64,000 nucleotides of DNA. Source: Nothophaeocryptopus gaeumannii. Taxonomy: Eukaryota > Ascomycota > Dothideomycetes > Mycosphaerellales > Mycosphaerellaceae. The DNA lies in contig JASISA010000019.1 of NCBI GenBank assembly GCA_031771865.1, positions 1,426,001 through 1,490,000 of the forward strand, given 5' to 3'. The position numbers were made by a program, and so were the translations under genes. Shown piece by piece: positions 44,220 through 54,813 of the stretch. Numbering within the stretch: the first letter of the stretch is position 1; each line of letters starts with the position of its first letter. The notes under the pieces were generated by a model, which searched no databases, was not told where the DNA came from, and saw only the letters and a program-made list of their open reading frames with translations.

Positions 44220-44904
44220 GTTGCCTGGCGTGCCCGTGGGCGCTGTTCAACGAAAGACTAGTGACAGAAGAAGCATTGCGCCCATGGGTGAGCAAGCGTA
44301 GGTAACGTTGTGGTGTTGATGGTTGAACACGTCGCGCGTTAGGCAAACGAGATGAGGGGCAAATCTCTGCGCATTTCTGATACTTCGCTCTTTCCTCACC
44401 TGGAGACTGAAGGCAGCTGAAGCAGCGCGCACGACCACGCGTCGAACCGCAACGTTCTTCTGTAATGCATAGTGGAGGAAGGTGTGAGGCTTTTGCAGCG
44501 TGCGTGAGCATCATCAATCACGTCTTGAGCATTGCGGCGCGCACATTATTTCTTCACAGCGCCTGCTGATGAATGTAGCGTTTGCATGTGAAAGTGAGGA
44601 AGCAGGTAGATGCAGGGGTTGTGAAAGTGAAGCCAGCGGTGCTCGGCAGTGCGCTTGGACCACCAAAGTTTGATGGGGACAGCTGTTACAGAGAATCGAA
44701 GAAGACTGAAGAAGCGAAGTTGCGAATCATTGGCCACTTTGCAACACCACCTGTCCTTCCGACTGAATCAACCTTCGATCGACGAGAAGCAACTCCTTCA
44801 AGGCTTCGAATACATACCACCCATGCCTCAATAATTCGACGAGACCCCCGTCAGATTGACAACCACGCGATCACCTCCCAAACCTCTCTGATACACATTA
44901 CAAG
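44220..44904. promoter_or_regulatory. Divergent promoter of hypothetical gene / LHS1
   Basis: A 685-bp gap between two start codons. It holds a match to the yeast unfolded-protein-response core at 44495-44501. No coding frame is supported inside it. Confidence 0.55.
44495..44501 (+). promoter_or_regulatory. UPRE-like CAGCGTG upstream of LHS1
   Basis: An exact match to the seven-base core bound by Hac1 in yeast, about 400 bp upstream of the LHS1 ATG. LHS1 is a known unfolded-protein-response target in yeast, so the context fits. One 7-base match could arise by chance in a promoter of this size (roughly one in twelve counting both strands). Confidence 0.4.
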
Positions 44905-47900
44905 ATGTTACCATTAGGCAGGCGGCGTGCTGGCGCGCTTTCACCATTTTCCGTGCTTCTGGGTCTCTTCCTGGTGTTTGCCAGCACAGCAAGCGCTGCT
45001 GTCGTTGGCATCGACTTTGGAACACTAAACATCAAAGCCGCTCTCGTGAAGCCTGGAATACCCCTCGATATCGTTCTTACGAAAGACTCCAAACGGAAGG
45101 AGACTGCGGCGGTGGCGTTCAAACCAGTCAGGGATGCGAAAGGAAACACTGTCGTCTCGGAAGATTCTTTCCCTGAGCGAGCGTATGGCGGCGATGCCCT
45201 TTCACTACAAGGCCGATTTCCAGGCGAGGTCTTTCCAAACCTCAAATCGTTACTTGGAATTCATGGAGACAGTGACAAGGCGGATACCATTGCTACCTTC
45301 AAGGAGCGATATCCAGCCCTCAAAGTCGAACAATCAGAAGAGCTTGGTACAACGGTGTTCAAGAGCTCAGCGTTCAAGGATGACGAGCCTGGGTTTAGTG
45401 TTGAGGAATTGATCAGCATGCAATTAGCGAACATCAAGCGGAACGCAGAGGATATGGCAAAGCCCAGCGCTGTGGACAACGCAGTCATTACCGTGCCTGC
45501 CTTCTATACCGCTGACGAGAAGCGAGCCATCGTTAAAGCCGCAAACTACGCCGGCCTCAACGTCTTGAGCTTGATCTCTGATGGTCTTGCCGTCGGTCTG
45601 GATTACGCGAAGAGTCGCACATTTCCAGAGGTCACAAAGGGTGAGAAGCCAGAATACCATGTTGTCTATGATATGGGAGCCGGATCTACGACTGCAACTG
45701 TGTTGCGATACCAGGGCAAGAGCGTGAAAGACATTGGCAGATTCAATAAGACAGTCCAAGAGATTGCAGTGCAAGGTATTGGTTATGACAGGACTCTGGG
45801 AGGCGATGCTTTCACGACGCTGCTCATGAACGATTTTGTCAAGAAGCTTCTGACGAAGCCTGCTCTGAAGAGCCGCGGCACGACTGAGGCCGAGATCAAA
45901 TCGAACGGACGTGCCATGGCTCGATTCTTCAAGGAGGCTGAACGCGCCAGGATACTGCTCAGTGCCAACAAGGAGACTTCAGTCAGCTTCGAGGAGATCC
46001 TCCCAGATATTGACCTGCGAGTCAAGGTTACCCGTGCAGATTTCGAGGCATTGGCATCGGATTACGTGTCCAGAGTCACGAAACCCATAGATGAGGCACT
46101 GGCTATGGCCAAGCTAAGTCAAGACGACATCAAGTCCATCATCATTCATGGCGGCGCTCAAAGAACGCCATTCGTCCAGGCCCAGCTTGAGCAGCATATC
46201 AAAGATCAGGCGAAACTTCGAAGCAACGTCAACCCAGACGAGTCTGCTGTCTTTGGCGCTGCCTTCAAGGCCGCTGGATTGTCTCCAAGCTTCAAGGTCA
46301 AGGAGATTCGCGACTCGGATATCGCTGTTTACCCAGCTGGTCTCAAGTACCTCGATAACGGTAAAGAGAGGAAGCAAAAGCTTTTTGGCGAAGTATCTGC
46401 TGTTGGCGCGGGTGCTACGACCAAGCAAGTCAGCTTCAAAGACAAGGAGAACTTCGCCTTCGGATTCTTCCAGACCGTTGGAGACCTGGATCGCTCTCTA
46501 TTGCGAGTCCAAGCTGAGAACCTGACGGAATCTGCAGACCAGCTAAAGAGTAAATTCGGGTGCGAGAAAAGTGATATGAGCACAAAGTTCAGCATCAAGC
46601 TTTCTCCAAACTTGGGTCTGCCTGATGTAACTTCCGGGAGCATTAGCTGTGAGGTGGACGAGAACTCGAAATCTGGCAGTGTTGGCGATTCTGTGAAAGG
46701 CTGGCTCGGCTTTGGCAAGAAGAAGGATCAAGAGCCTTTGGGTGAAGGTGAAGAGGCCGATGGACCAGTGGAGCAGGTTGATGCCACAACGTCGTCCTCA
46801 GCATCAACAACCGCAACAGCTTCATCCGAAGCCGCATCTGAGACACCAAAGAAACGCACCGAGCTAATTCCGCTCAAATGGTCGTCTCGCGAAGAAGGCA
46901 GCTCGGAGACTGGATCCAACCAAGACCTCCGCATCACACAGAGGCTCAACGGGTTTGATAAGTCAGACAAAGCCCGTTACGAACGCGATGAGGCCCAGAA
47001 TGTGCTTGAGAGCTATACCTACTACGTTCGCGACTTTCTCGAGAACTCTGAATTCCAAGACGTCAGCACACCGACGGAGCGCGAGCAGATTAGCACAACA
47101 TTACACGCAGTCAAGGATTGGATGGAGGGTGGTGATCTAGGCAAGGCCAGCAAAACGGTCTTGAAGAAGAAACACCAAGACCTGAAGAAGCTTATCGAGC
47201 CTATCAAGTCTCGCCGAACTGAAAGTAGTAAACGTCCTGAAGTGGTCAAGTCACTTCAGAAGACCCTCGATGAGACCAAAATCTTAATCGCGAAGGTTCA
47301 AGACCAGGCCGAAAAAGCCAAGGCATCCATCGCCAGTGCCGCAACCTCGAAAGAAACCGCAGCATCAAGCGATCCCGACAATCTCGAAGATGACACAAGT
47401 AGTACTACTTCAGCTGCTGCTGCTTCGAGTGCCGACGCCAACATGTATGCGAACTTGGAATTGAGCAAGATCCAGGAGACATATGACAGCGTTTCGGAGT
47501 GGCTGACTGAAAAGTTGGCTGCTCAAGAACGACTTAAGCCGTTCGAGGACCCAGTACTTGTCACCAAGGACATCGCACAGAAGTCAACACAAATTCAAAA
47601 GGCTCTGAGTGAGTTGATCGCCAAGGCAGCAGAACTCAACAAGCCCAAGAAGGCGAAGACACCACCAAAACCAAAGCCCAGTAAAAAGGCCAAGCCCACG
47701 GAGGTACCAGTTCAGGATGGTGAAGCACCACCTGAGCCGGTTCCTGAACCTGATCCGCTGGCTGAAGAGAAGGCTACGGAGTCGGAGCTGCCTGAGAAGG
47801 ATGCGCCGAAAAAGGGCGAGGAGAGTATTGAGGATATGATGAATTGGATGAAGGAGAATAAGAAGGGCGAGAAGGACCCGAATGAGCATCCGAGAGATGA

Positions 47901-47907
47901 GTTGTAG
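44905..47907 (+). CDS. LHS1: ER-lumenal Hsp70-related chaperone / nucleotide exchange factor
   Basis: A single exon of 1000 residues. A signal peptide ends near residue 32 ('GLFLVFASTASA'). The chain starts with 'VVGIDFGTLNIKAALV', the first phosphate-binding loop of the Hsp70 ATPase. Later ATPase landmarks are 'NAVITVPAFY', 'VVYDMGAGSTTATVL' and 'IIIHGGAQRTPFVQ'. A substrate-binding-like region follows. The last 400 residues are long, helical and acidic/lysine-rich, as in the Hsp110/Grp170 class. The C-terminus ends 'HPRDEL', a KDEL-type ER retention signal. The protein matches Lhs1/HYOU1, which acts as exchange factor for Kar2/BiP and as a holdase during protein import and folding in the ER. 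The upstream region contains a candidate UPR element. Confidence 0.96.
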   Translation: MLPLGRRRAGALSPFSVLLGLFLVFASTASAAVVGIDFGTLNIKAALVKPGIPLDIVLTKDSKRKETAAVAFKPVRDAKGNTVVSEDSFPERAYGGDALSLQGRFPGEVFPNLKSLLGIHGDSDKADTIATFKERYPALKVEQSEELGTTVFKSSAFKDDEPGFSVEELISMQLANIKRNAEDMAKPSAVDNAVITVPAFYTADEKRAIVKAANYAGLNVLSLISDGLAVGLDYAKSRTFPEVTKGEKPEYHVVYDMGAGSTTATVLRYQGKSVKDIGRFNKTVQEIAVQGIGYDRTLGGDAFTTLLMNDFVKKLLTKPALKSRGTTEAEIKSNGRAMARFFKEAERARILLSANKETSVSFEEILPDIDLRVKVTRADFEALASDYVSRVTKPIDEALAMAKLSQDDIKSIIIHGGAQRTPFVQAQLEQHIKDQAKLRSNVNPDESAVFGAAFKAAGLSPSFKVKEIRDSDIAVYPAGLKYLDNGKERKQKLFGEVSAVGAGATTKQVSFKDKENFAFGFFQTVGDLDRSLLRVQAENLTESADQLKSKFGCEKSDMSTKFSIKLSPNLGLPDVTSGSISCEVDENSKSGSVGDSVKGWLGFGKKKDQEPLGEGEEADGPVEQVDATTSSSASTTATASSEAASETPKKRTELIPLKWSSREEGSSETGSNQDLRITQRLNGFDKSDKARYERDEAQNVLESYTYYVRDFLENSEFQDVSTPTEREQISTTLHAVKDWMEGGDLGKASKTVLKKKHQDLKKLIEPIKSRRTESSKRPEVVKSLQKTLDETKILIAKVQDQAEKAKASIASAATSKETAASSDPDNLEDDTSSTTSAAAASSADANMYANLELSKIQETYDSVSEWLTEKLAAQERLKPFEDPVLVTKDIAQKSTQIQKALSELIAKAAELNKPKKAKTPPKPKPSKKAKPTEVPVQDGEAPPEPVPEPDPLAEEKATESELPEKDAPKKGEESIEDMMNWMKENKKGEKDPNEHPRDEL

Positions 47908-48861
47908 AGCTTGGTTGCGAGTTCCGTATAGATGAATGCATGAAATGATATACAGCGGTTTGAGATACCATTCACGATACTCGTGTGCCAAGACGACTCC
48001 CATGAGCGAGGAGCTCTCCACATTCCCTTGCTTCGCCTTCGCACCAAAGTTTGAAAATTCTTTTGCATGTTAACTGCAACCTCACTTCATTTTCAACATC
48101 AGCATTGTCTTCGTAACTGAATTTTCACACGTAACTATCCTCAAAGCTTCCGCCCAACACCGCAGCCACGCCCCACGCAAGTCCAATTGACCAGGATATA
48201 CGTATAGCAATCCCCACTGTCCATCGAATCAGAGCGCAAGCCCAGCTTGCAATCGCCCGCATAGTACGTTCTCCACCGAACAATGCAATTCTGCACTTCA
48301 GATCCAGCCGATTCTAACCAAGCCCTCAACAGGTTTAACGGTTAGAACATAGGTCTCATATATCAGATGATCGTGTACACCACGAAGCATCCTATGGCGG
48401 CTATCCTAAGATCTGAGTTCGATTCTCAGTGCAGGCATCTAAATCTATGGTCGTTGCAAAGCGATCTAGAGGGTGTTAGTTCTTTTTTTGGCAAACTTTT
48501 TGGAAGCTAGGTGAGTGAGGTTGATGATAATGTTTTGCGCGCAGTGAAGTAGGATTTGGGCAAAGCCGACTAGTGGCGTTGAAGAAAGAAAGGCGAGCGA
48601 GAGCTTTCTTTTGAGCTATTGATTGATCATCCTTGTAGCATTTGTTTCGATGGAGATATTGTCGTACAAAGTCGACGGTATGTATGATGCCAACGGGTGT
48701 GGAAGCTGGATCTCACTAGAAAAATTTCTTTGTACAGTGCGTGTTGACAGGTCGGCTTGTAGCAGTTGTAAGGTAGAGGTTCTCGTATTCTTTCATCATC
48801 TTCATAGTCCATCTACTTCGTCCTGTCTATCTGGTCTACGCTCCCTTCATGTCTGACCAGA
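47908..48861. other. Convergent intergenic region LHS1 / CUL4
   Basis: About 950 bp between facing stop codons. At 48413-48429 there is a perfect tRNA-like T-arm: a five-base-pair CTGAG/CTCAG stem with a TTCGATT loop. No matching acceptor or proper D-arm could be assembled around it, so no tRNA is called. No protein gene is seen. Confidence 0.5.
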
Positions 48862-51651
48862 TTACGCAATATACGAATACATATTCCCCTCCTCCCTCTC
48901 CATATAATCCTTCTCAATCAACCGATCGATATTCTTCTTGATATCCGCAACGCCCAATACACCCCTACTCATGGTCGCCTTAATAACCTCCGACACCAAC
49001 TCCGAATGCGAAATTGTCTTGCGACTCTTCAGAATTCTCACAATCGCCGCCTGACACTCGAAGTTTCGGTCTTCGGCGACACGCATGTGAGTTTCCTTGT
49101 TCTCTTCTTTGGTTTCTTTGAGTTGGACTTGGTTGATTTTGACGCGGTATTTGGGGTGCTCGAAGGTGGGGTTGATGGTGAAGGTATCGGTGTCGTTGAT
49201 CTCTTTGCCTTTGGGGTATTTGGTGAGAGGGCGGAGGCGGGCGCAGGCGAGTGATTGGAGGGTTCGTTTGACTTCGGCTTCGGCTGAGAGAAGTCAGTAC
49301 GAGATATAGTAGGAAAGGAGGATAAACTTACGCAGTCCTGTTTCGGACAGAATGTGGGAGTAGTCCAGCTTGTCATCTGGCCCAAGTCCATTGAACAGGA
49401 GCAACACGATCGCTTGGAAGCTTGAGACTACCAACTCCTTGCTGCCCTTGTTGAAGGTTGCCTTCATTTGACAATGAGCAAGAGCATGCTTCCAGTCAAG
49501 CTTACGACCGGTGTGTTTGCTCTTGTAGTGCAGCTCGAAGTCATCGATGGCCTTTTGAATGTTCATTGGCACCCGCACTGCAATGTCTGGATATGTCGGC
49601 CAAGCTGCAGCTGAAAGGATGTTCACACTGAGATCGATGTTCTTGCCCTTCTCATACCCAAGTCGATCTTCAAGACGCTGCTTATATGACTGCATCTCCT
49701 CTCTTGCAAGCTCGATGTCTTTGAACATCTGCTCCAAGTTTTGTGTGAAGCCGCTACCACACTCGGTCTTCAAGCGGGTAAGCATGCTACGTTCGGCATC
49801 TGCAGATGCACTTCGACCCATGAGTAATCGACGAGCAAGATCTTTCTTGTAGAAAGCCTCGAAGACAGCTTTTCCGTGGAGGAAGCGGAAGAGATCGAGG
49901 ACCTGATCGAGTTGGATGTTGACTTCTGCATCTTCATCGACCTCTGCATCTTCGTTGTCCTCTTCTGCCGGAGCGACAGCTTCGCCAATAGGCCCTGTAA
50001 TGCTTGATGATCGTCTCGCGGTGAGCATCTCTGGTATGGCCTTGGTACCACCGCGAAGTAGTTGATCCACGTATTTCGCAATCATCTCGCCAACCTTTGT
50101 GTTGTCCGTACCCCAGGTGGCGTCTCCCTTCTTCGTCTTGTTGATGAATGACTCGAAGGTCTCGCGAAGTCCGTGGCCTAAGCTCTCATCACGTTGAAAC
50201 GCGACCTTCCAGGTTCGATCCAGCCTGCGCTTAAGCGCAAGAAGATTGACGATCATGTCATCGTCCTTGCCAAACACAATACTTGTACCTGTCTCATCGA
50301 CCCATTTCTGGAAAGCTGGTCGGAGCTTATCACCTAGTCGTCTTCTCTTCAGAAGCGCGTACAGAGATGTAAGACCAGACACGGCGTTCTTGTCCAGCAT
50401 TGATGCCAGTGGCTCGTATTCAACGAGGTCGGCTTCTTTCTGTTGAATGAGATGGTCTTCTAATAAAGTGAGGAGCTCTCTTCTTGTACTGCTATCCAAG
50501 TCGAATTGCTCGCATCTTTGCATCTCTGCGGCCATGAGCTCGTCGGCGAGAGCGACGTATTCCGGAACGCTCTTGTCCACGATCATCTGATTTGACCACT
50601 CGTCAACGTATTGCTGACTGATAGCGAGGAACCGGGGTTCAAACGAAGAGGTATAGGTCTGTAATGAATGGAACATGTCCACAGACTGCCGGAAAAGATC
50701 TTTATCGAGTGTCTTCGCTTGCTTACGGTCTGCGGTGACAAGCGCACACGCACCATCGACAACTTTCGTCTTCAGTCCATCCGCATTGTACACGACCATT
50801 CGGAAGAGCTGAGGCGTGTATGAGTCGAGCGTAGCTTTGCTCGAGGACAGCAAGTAGGACCGGTCCAAGAAGAAGAATATGGCTCGTATCGTGGTCATCT
50901 GCTTCGTCCAACGGGTCCATTCTGCAAGTACGGCTTTCAAGACGGAGATTTCGTCCTCGCCCGACTTCTCGAGGAGCTTATCTCGGATGTCTTGCTGAAC
51001 GTGTTGTGTACACCGTTGATCCAGTCGGGAGAACAGCGTTGATGCCCCTCCTTGTCTGCAGACGTTCTCCACCCCGCGGTATAGATCCTCCTTACTGAAG
51101 CCATCACGGCCGTCCTTGAAGATCAAAGCCAGTGCCTCATCTAGCTGACTCCATATCTTCTCCAAATAAGCCTTGCTGTCCCAGTTCTTGTTCGTCTTCA
51201 AGCCCTTGACCACCAGCTTCTTCGCTCCCGTATGTGGGTTGATGCCGGATGGTTTCGTTGCGCCACTGACACGTCTCGTCTGAGGCGATATGGGTGATGA
51301 ACCATTGGTCAAATCGATGGTTCCATTGCCATTTGCCTGCGGCGATCGGGAGCTAAAGGAATACATGGCACTGGGAGGAAGCGCCTGTGGTGTTTCGAGA
51401 TGCTGTTTCTGCTGTTTGCTGCTGCGAGGAGTGGCAGGTGCCCCTCCACTGGCCTGAGGCTGCTGGGTGCTTTTGAACAGAGAGTCGATGCTATGGCGAG
51501 CTTGAGGTGGAGGATGAGATTCGTATGTTTCGAGGAGTTTGGCGGGACGCTTGCGCTTGCGTTCGGGACTGGATCCTTTGGATGGAGTTCGATGTGTTCG
51601 GGCAGACTGTGGCTCGGACGTCGCACTCGGGACGCTGGGAGAGGGTTTCAT
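48862..51651 (-). CDS. CUL4: Cullin-4 scaffold of a CRL4 ubiquitin ligase
   Basis: Exon 1 is 49332-51651 and exon 2 is 48862-49283, with a 48-nt intron, giving 913 residues with the start used here. The splice rebuilds 'SETGLPEAEVKRTLQSLACA'. An N-terminal Ser/Pro/Gln-rich disordered stretch of about 150 residues comes first. Cullin repeats follow from about residue 160, introduced by 'KKLVVKGLKTNKNW', then the cullin homology domain ('FEAFYKKDLARRLLMGR'). The C-terminal winged helix has the NEDD8 acceptor in 'AAIVRILKSRKTISHSEL'. This Lys lies 54 residues from the end, the same distance as in human CUL4A. The start is uncertain: the frame stays open to about 51777 without an ATG, so a short upstream exon with an acceptor near 51780 is possible. 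Cullin-4 assembles DDB1-based ligases in DNA repair and chromatin control. CSN5 at 10640 would remove its NEDD8. Confidence 0.93.
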
Positions 51652-52132
51652 CGGTTGCTGGGGGGCAAAAGGTCCATCGTCTATTGCTTGACGGATATGA
51701 TGGGTGTTCGAAGAGTTGTTCAAGACTATCGGGCGTGCTCCATTCGATAAGAACGGAGCTAGGCCGGAGTTCCTGTGATGACTTCACTCGCAAGCTCGGC
51801 TCGCTGCTGGGCTCCTGCGTCTCAAGCTGAACGCCATTCTGCGTTAGAGCACCACCAAGAATCCTCGCATGTTTCAGACTGGCTTCAGACACACACCTCC
51901 AGGATGCCTCAGCCTTGCAGTATGCACACTGCGCGCACACATTCGCGTGAGCTGACCGGAGAGGCGTTAGCTCACCTCCAAAGTGCGGCCTTAGAATGGA
52001 CCGTACAAATACCTCTACTACTCAGGACTTCATCCTCCCACTCCCCCATGCATCCTCATACTGTTTCATCTTTTTTGGTTTCATTCACTCACCGACTGTC
52101 AGCGTTTGAGCCCGCAAAGCTAATCTCACAGA
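51652..52132. promoter_or_regulatory. Divergent promoter CUL4 / zinc-finger-ankyrin gene
   Basis: About 480 bp between the two start codons. Its left end may contain an upstream CUL4 exon. No specific control site is recognised. Confidence 0.45.
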
Positions 52133-54751
52133 ATGATATTCGACGTCTTTGGTGGCGAGATCGAAACGCAGCAAGAATCATCTGGCTTCACGCCCAAGAC
52201 TGAGTCACGTCAGACAACCAAGTCGACTGCTACTTCGCCAGACGCGCCATCGACATTAAACAACGATGACACTCGCCCAGCGAATGCCTTCACTCCGGCC
52301 TCCACGCCATCAACTTCCGAGAGCAAGCCCATTGAGCCGGATCACCCTCATAGTGTGCATGGCAAGCGCTCTCTTCCGGACTGGGAGCCAACGCCTACAA
52401 AGCGACGGCGGGAGTCGATTCGGTCTGACTCTCCTGCCACGGCAACTACAACCATCAAAGTTCTATTGCTGTGCCCACAATGCCCAAAGATGTTCGATCG
52501 TAGCTTTCTACTAAACCGACACTTGGATGAGGTCCACGGATCTAACAGATTTCCTTGCACCTGCTGTACCAAGATCTTCAAGCGAAAAGAGTCGTTGGAT
52601 CGACACTTGGGGAAGCGCAAAGTCGCTTGTCCCGGCTGCGGTCTGCAATGCAGGTCTGATGCCCTGAAAGGTCACCTCTCGGCAAGGAAAAATCACTCCT
52701 GCGCTATGGCTGCGGAGGGGTCTTCAAACATCACCCACTCTGTGCCCGTTACATTTGACAGACGTTCGGAGCCTAGATCAAAACAAGGTGCGAGAGATGA
52801 ACACTCAAGACCGTCAGCAGAGCAACGGAGACACTGCGAAGCCAAGTCGACGGCGTCCACATCCCGACGGGTCATCCAGCAACTATCCTCCCTCAACGAA
52901 GAGTTTATTGCATCAAGGCCTGATTATAGCGAGCCACGACAACTGTCCGTACCGGTCTTGACAGGACCTGGAGGATGGCAGGACCTACAGCTGCGAGCAA
53001 GCACTAACCCTAAATATCAGCTGTCGTCCGTCGAGTTGCAAGTGCGCAGACGAATTCGTACTCGCGCGGTGAACGCGGCCACAGAGTCAGTACAACTGGG
53101 GTCAAGTTGCGAGCTCTGCGGAAGCTGTGTCGGCAACACCGCAAGACAGGTACTCGCCCACGCTGCGCAGCATTTGAAGTACCCGCCTCAACCGGCCTAC
53201 TCCTGCTCTACATGCAGCATGTCATTCATCTTCAAGGACGATCTACGGCGACATACAAGTTCCGAGCAGCATGATGATTGGCTTTGCGAGTTCGAGGCCT
53301 CATACTCTGGAGACATAGCGTATTGGGCTCGAGATGCAATGATGCAGCGTTACGAATCCGACCTTCGACTCTGGGAAAAATTTCAACTGCTTCAGTACCT
53401 AGACGGGTTTGTTGCAGCCGCCAACAGGCACAACGAGACCCGGAATCGACCACCAGCCAGCCTGTCGGGTGACCGCGATAGCTGGTGCTCTCTTTTGTCG
53501 CGCTGGAGCCTCTTGTCATACCGCTCCTGCCCTATATATCTACCTTCCACTGAGGTTGATGATCTTGCAGTCAGGCTCTCCGATACTAGTCTCAGCGACG
53601 GTAGCAATGCGATCAAGGAGACTATACCCCTCGCTGTGGGTCTTGAATGTCCCGGGATCAAAAGTCGGATCGTTCTCAAAGCTCTTGAAGACGATGACGC
53701 TGGCATTCGCCAAATCATCACCACCAAGCAGTCTCATGTATGTGAGAACTGCCGAAACGCCGCGCTTCGGTTTGCTTCTTCGGCAGGCTCTTTACGCGCG
53801 ATCCGAGCACTGCTTGATCTTGGAGTGGACCCGAACTCGGCCAATCCAGAATTCGTTCCGCGCTCTCCGATAGACCTCGCATTGGCGCAGGCTAACCAAG
53901 AGGTTGTCACTATGCTTCTCCAAGCCGGCGCAAGGCTCCAACGAGGAAGCACTGCGATAGTGCCCTACTTGATGGACTCCACAGACAGTGCCGACGCTAC
54001 CAGTTTACGACTCATGTTGTCCGCTGGCCTCGACCCAGACGGCGCATACGATGATGACAGTCTTTTATTCTACAACGTCAGACACAACCGTGCGGCAGCA
54101 GTTGAGCTGCTACTAGAGTATGGTGCCTCGACCGACAAGCCTGATAGGCATGGCAAAACGGCTTTGCATATTGCAGCAGAGTCCGGCTTCGACATCGGTG
54201 CTCGTTACCTCTTGAGGGCCGGAGCGGATGTCAACTCCCACGTACAAGCACTGACGGACTGCCATGGACGCACGCCCTTGATGTGCGCCGCCTCGAATGG
54301 TCACGTCAGTTGCGTCACGCTCTTGATGGATTGCAATGCAACTGCCTCCGCCCAAGACGCATTCGGTCGAACAGCACTTCACTTTGCCAGTGAGAGCCAA
54401 GCTACTTCCTTCAATACCGCTCTCATCGCTCTGAAGCTCCTCGCCGCAGATGTGGATATTGATCAGCGCGACACACTCGGCATGACCCCTTTGATGTACG
54501 CGGCTAGGGTGGGCAACGCTCACATGGTGCGCTTTCTCCGAGGCGAAAGCGCGAATCTGAACGTCAAGGCAGTCAATGGTATGACGGCTCTTGCAATCGC
54601 ACGCAATCATGGACATTCAGAGATAGTACAGCTGCTGGCGCCAGGAACGATTTCCCGGGTGGGACGACCGCCTACCATGATGGCAACAATGGCCACCGTG
54701 GAGGAGGATGACGAAATGGACTGGAGAGACTCAACGCGAACTTTTGTCTAA
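52133..54751 (+). CDS. C2H2 zinc-finger and ankyrin-repeat protein
   Basis: A single exon of 872 residues from the ATG at 52133. Residues 107-130 form a classical C2H2 finger ('CPQCPKMFDRSFLLNRHLDE'). A second finger and a degenerate third follow ('CTCCTKIFKRKESLDRHL', 'CPGCGLQCRSDALKGHL'). Further Cys/His pairs occur at about 323-345 ('CELCGSCVGNTARQVLAHAA') and about 360-385 ('YSCSTCSMSFIFKDDLRRH'). From about residue 535 to 850 there are ankyrin repeats, clear in 'DRHGKTALHIAAESGFD', 'DCHGRTPLMCAASNGHVS' and 'DTLGMTPLMYAARVGN'. The N-terminus is Ser/Thr/Pro-rich. This domain mix occurs in uncharacterised ascomycete proteins. Nucleic-acid binding by the fingers and protein binding by the ankyrins is a reasonable guess, but no role is known to me. 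Confidence 0.88.
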   Translation: MIFDVFGGEIETQQESSGFTPKTESRQTTKSTATSPDAPSTLNNDDTRPANAFTPASTPSTSESKPIEPDHPHSVHGKRSLPDWEPTPTKRRRESIRSDSPATATTTIKVLLLCPQCPKMFDRSFLLNRHLDEVHGSNRFPCTCCTKIFKRKESLDRHLGKRKVACPGCGLQCRSDALKGHLSARKNHSCAMAAEGSSNITHSVPVTFDRRSEPRSKQGARDEHSRPSAEQRRHCEAKSTASTSRRVIQQLSSLNEEFIASRPDYSEPRQLSVPVLTGPGGWQDLQLRASTNPKYQLSSVELQVRRRIRTRAVNAATESVQLGSSCELCGSCVGNTARQVLAHAAQHLKYPPQPAYSCSTCSMSFIFKDDLRRHTSSEQHDDWLCEFEASYSGDIAYWARDAMMQRYESDLRLWEKFQLLQYLDGFVAAANRHNETRNRPPASLSGDRDSWCSLLSRWSLLSYRSCPIYLPSTEVDDLAVRLSDTSLSDGSNAIKETIPLAVGLECPGIKSRIVLKALEDDDAGIRQIITTKQSHVCENCRNAALRFASSAGSLRAIRALLDLGVDPNSANPEFVPRSPIDLALAQANQEVVTMLLQAGARLQRGSTAIVPYLMDSTDSADATSLRLMLSAGLDPDGAYDDDSLLFYNVRHNRAAAVELLLEYGASTDKPDRHGKTALHIAAESGFDIGARYLLRAGADVNSHVQALTDCHGRTPLMCAASNGHVSCVTLLMDCNATASAQDAFGRTALHFASESQATSFNTALIALKLLAADVDIDQRDTLGMTPLMYAARVGNAHMVRFLRGESANLNVKAVNGMTALAIARNHGHSEIVQLLAPGTISRVGRPPTMMATMATVEEDDEMDWRDSTRTFV

Positions 54752-54813
54752 CACATCATCATCACAATCACTAGTATACTAATATATAATGTCTTGCCTT
54801 CTCTCTATACCTT

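Noticed and set aside
48413..48437. Possible tRNA: perfect T-arm with TTCGATT loop followed by a plausible acceptor strand and A
   Set aside because: The required 5' acceptor strand is not found at normal or intron-containing distance. An upstream D-arm-like stretch (48333-48348) leaves an odd anticodon arm and an over-long variable region. A tRNAscan-SE run would settle it.
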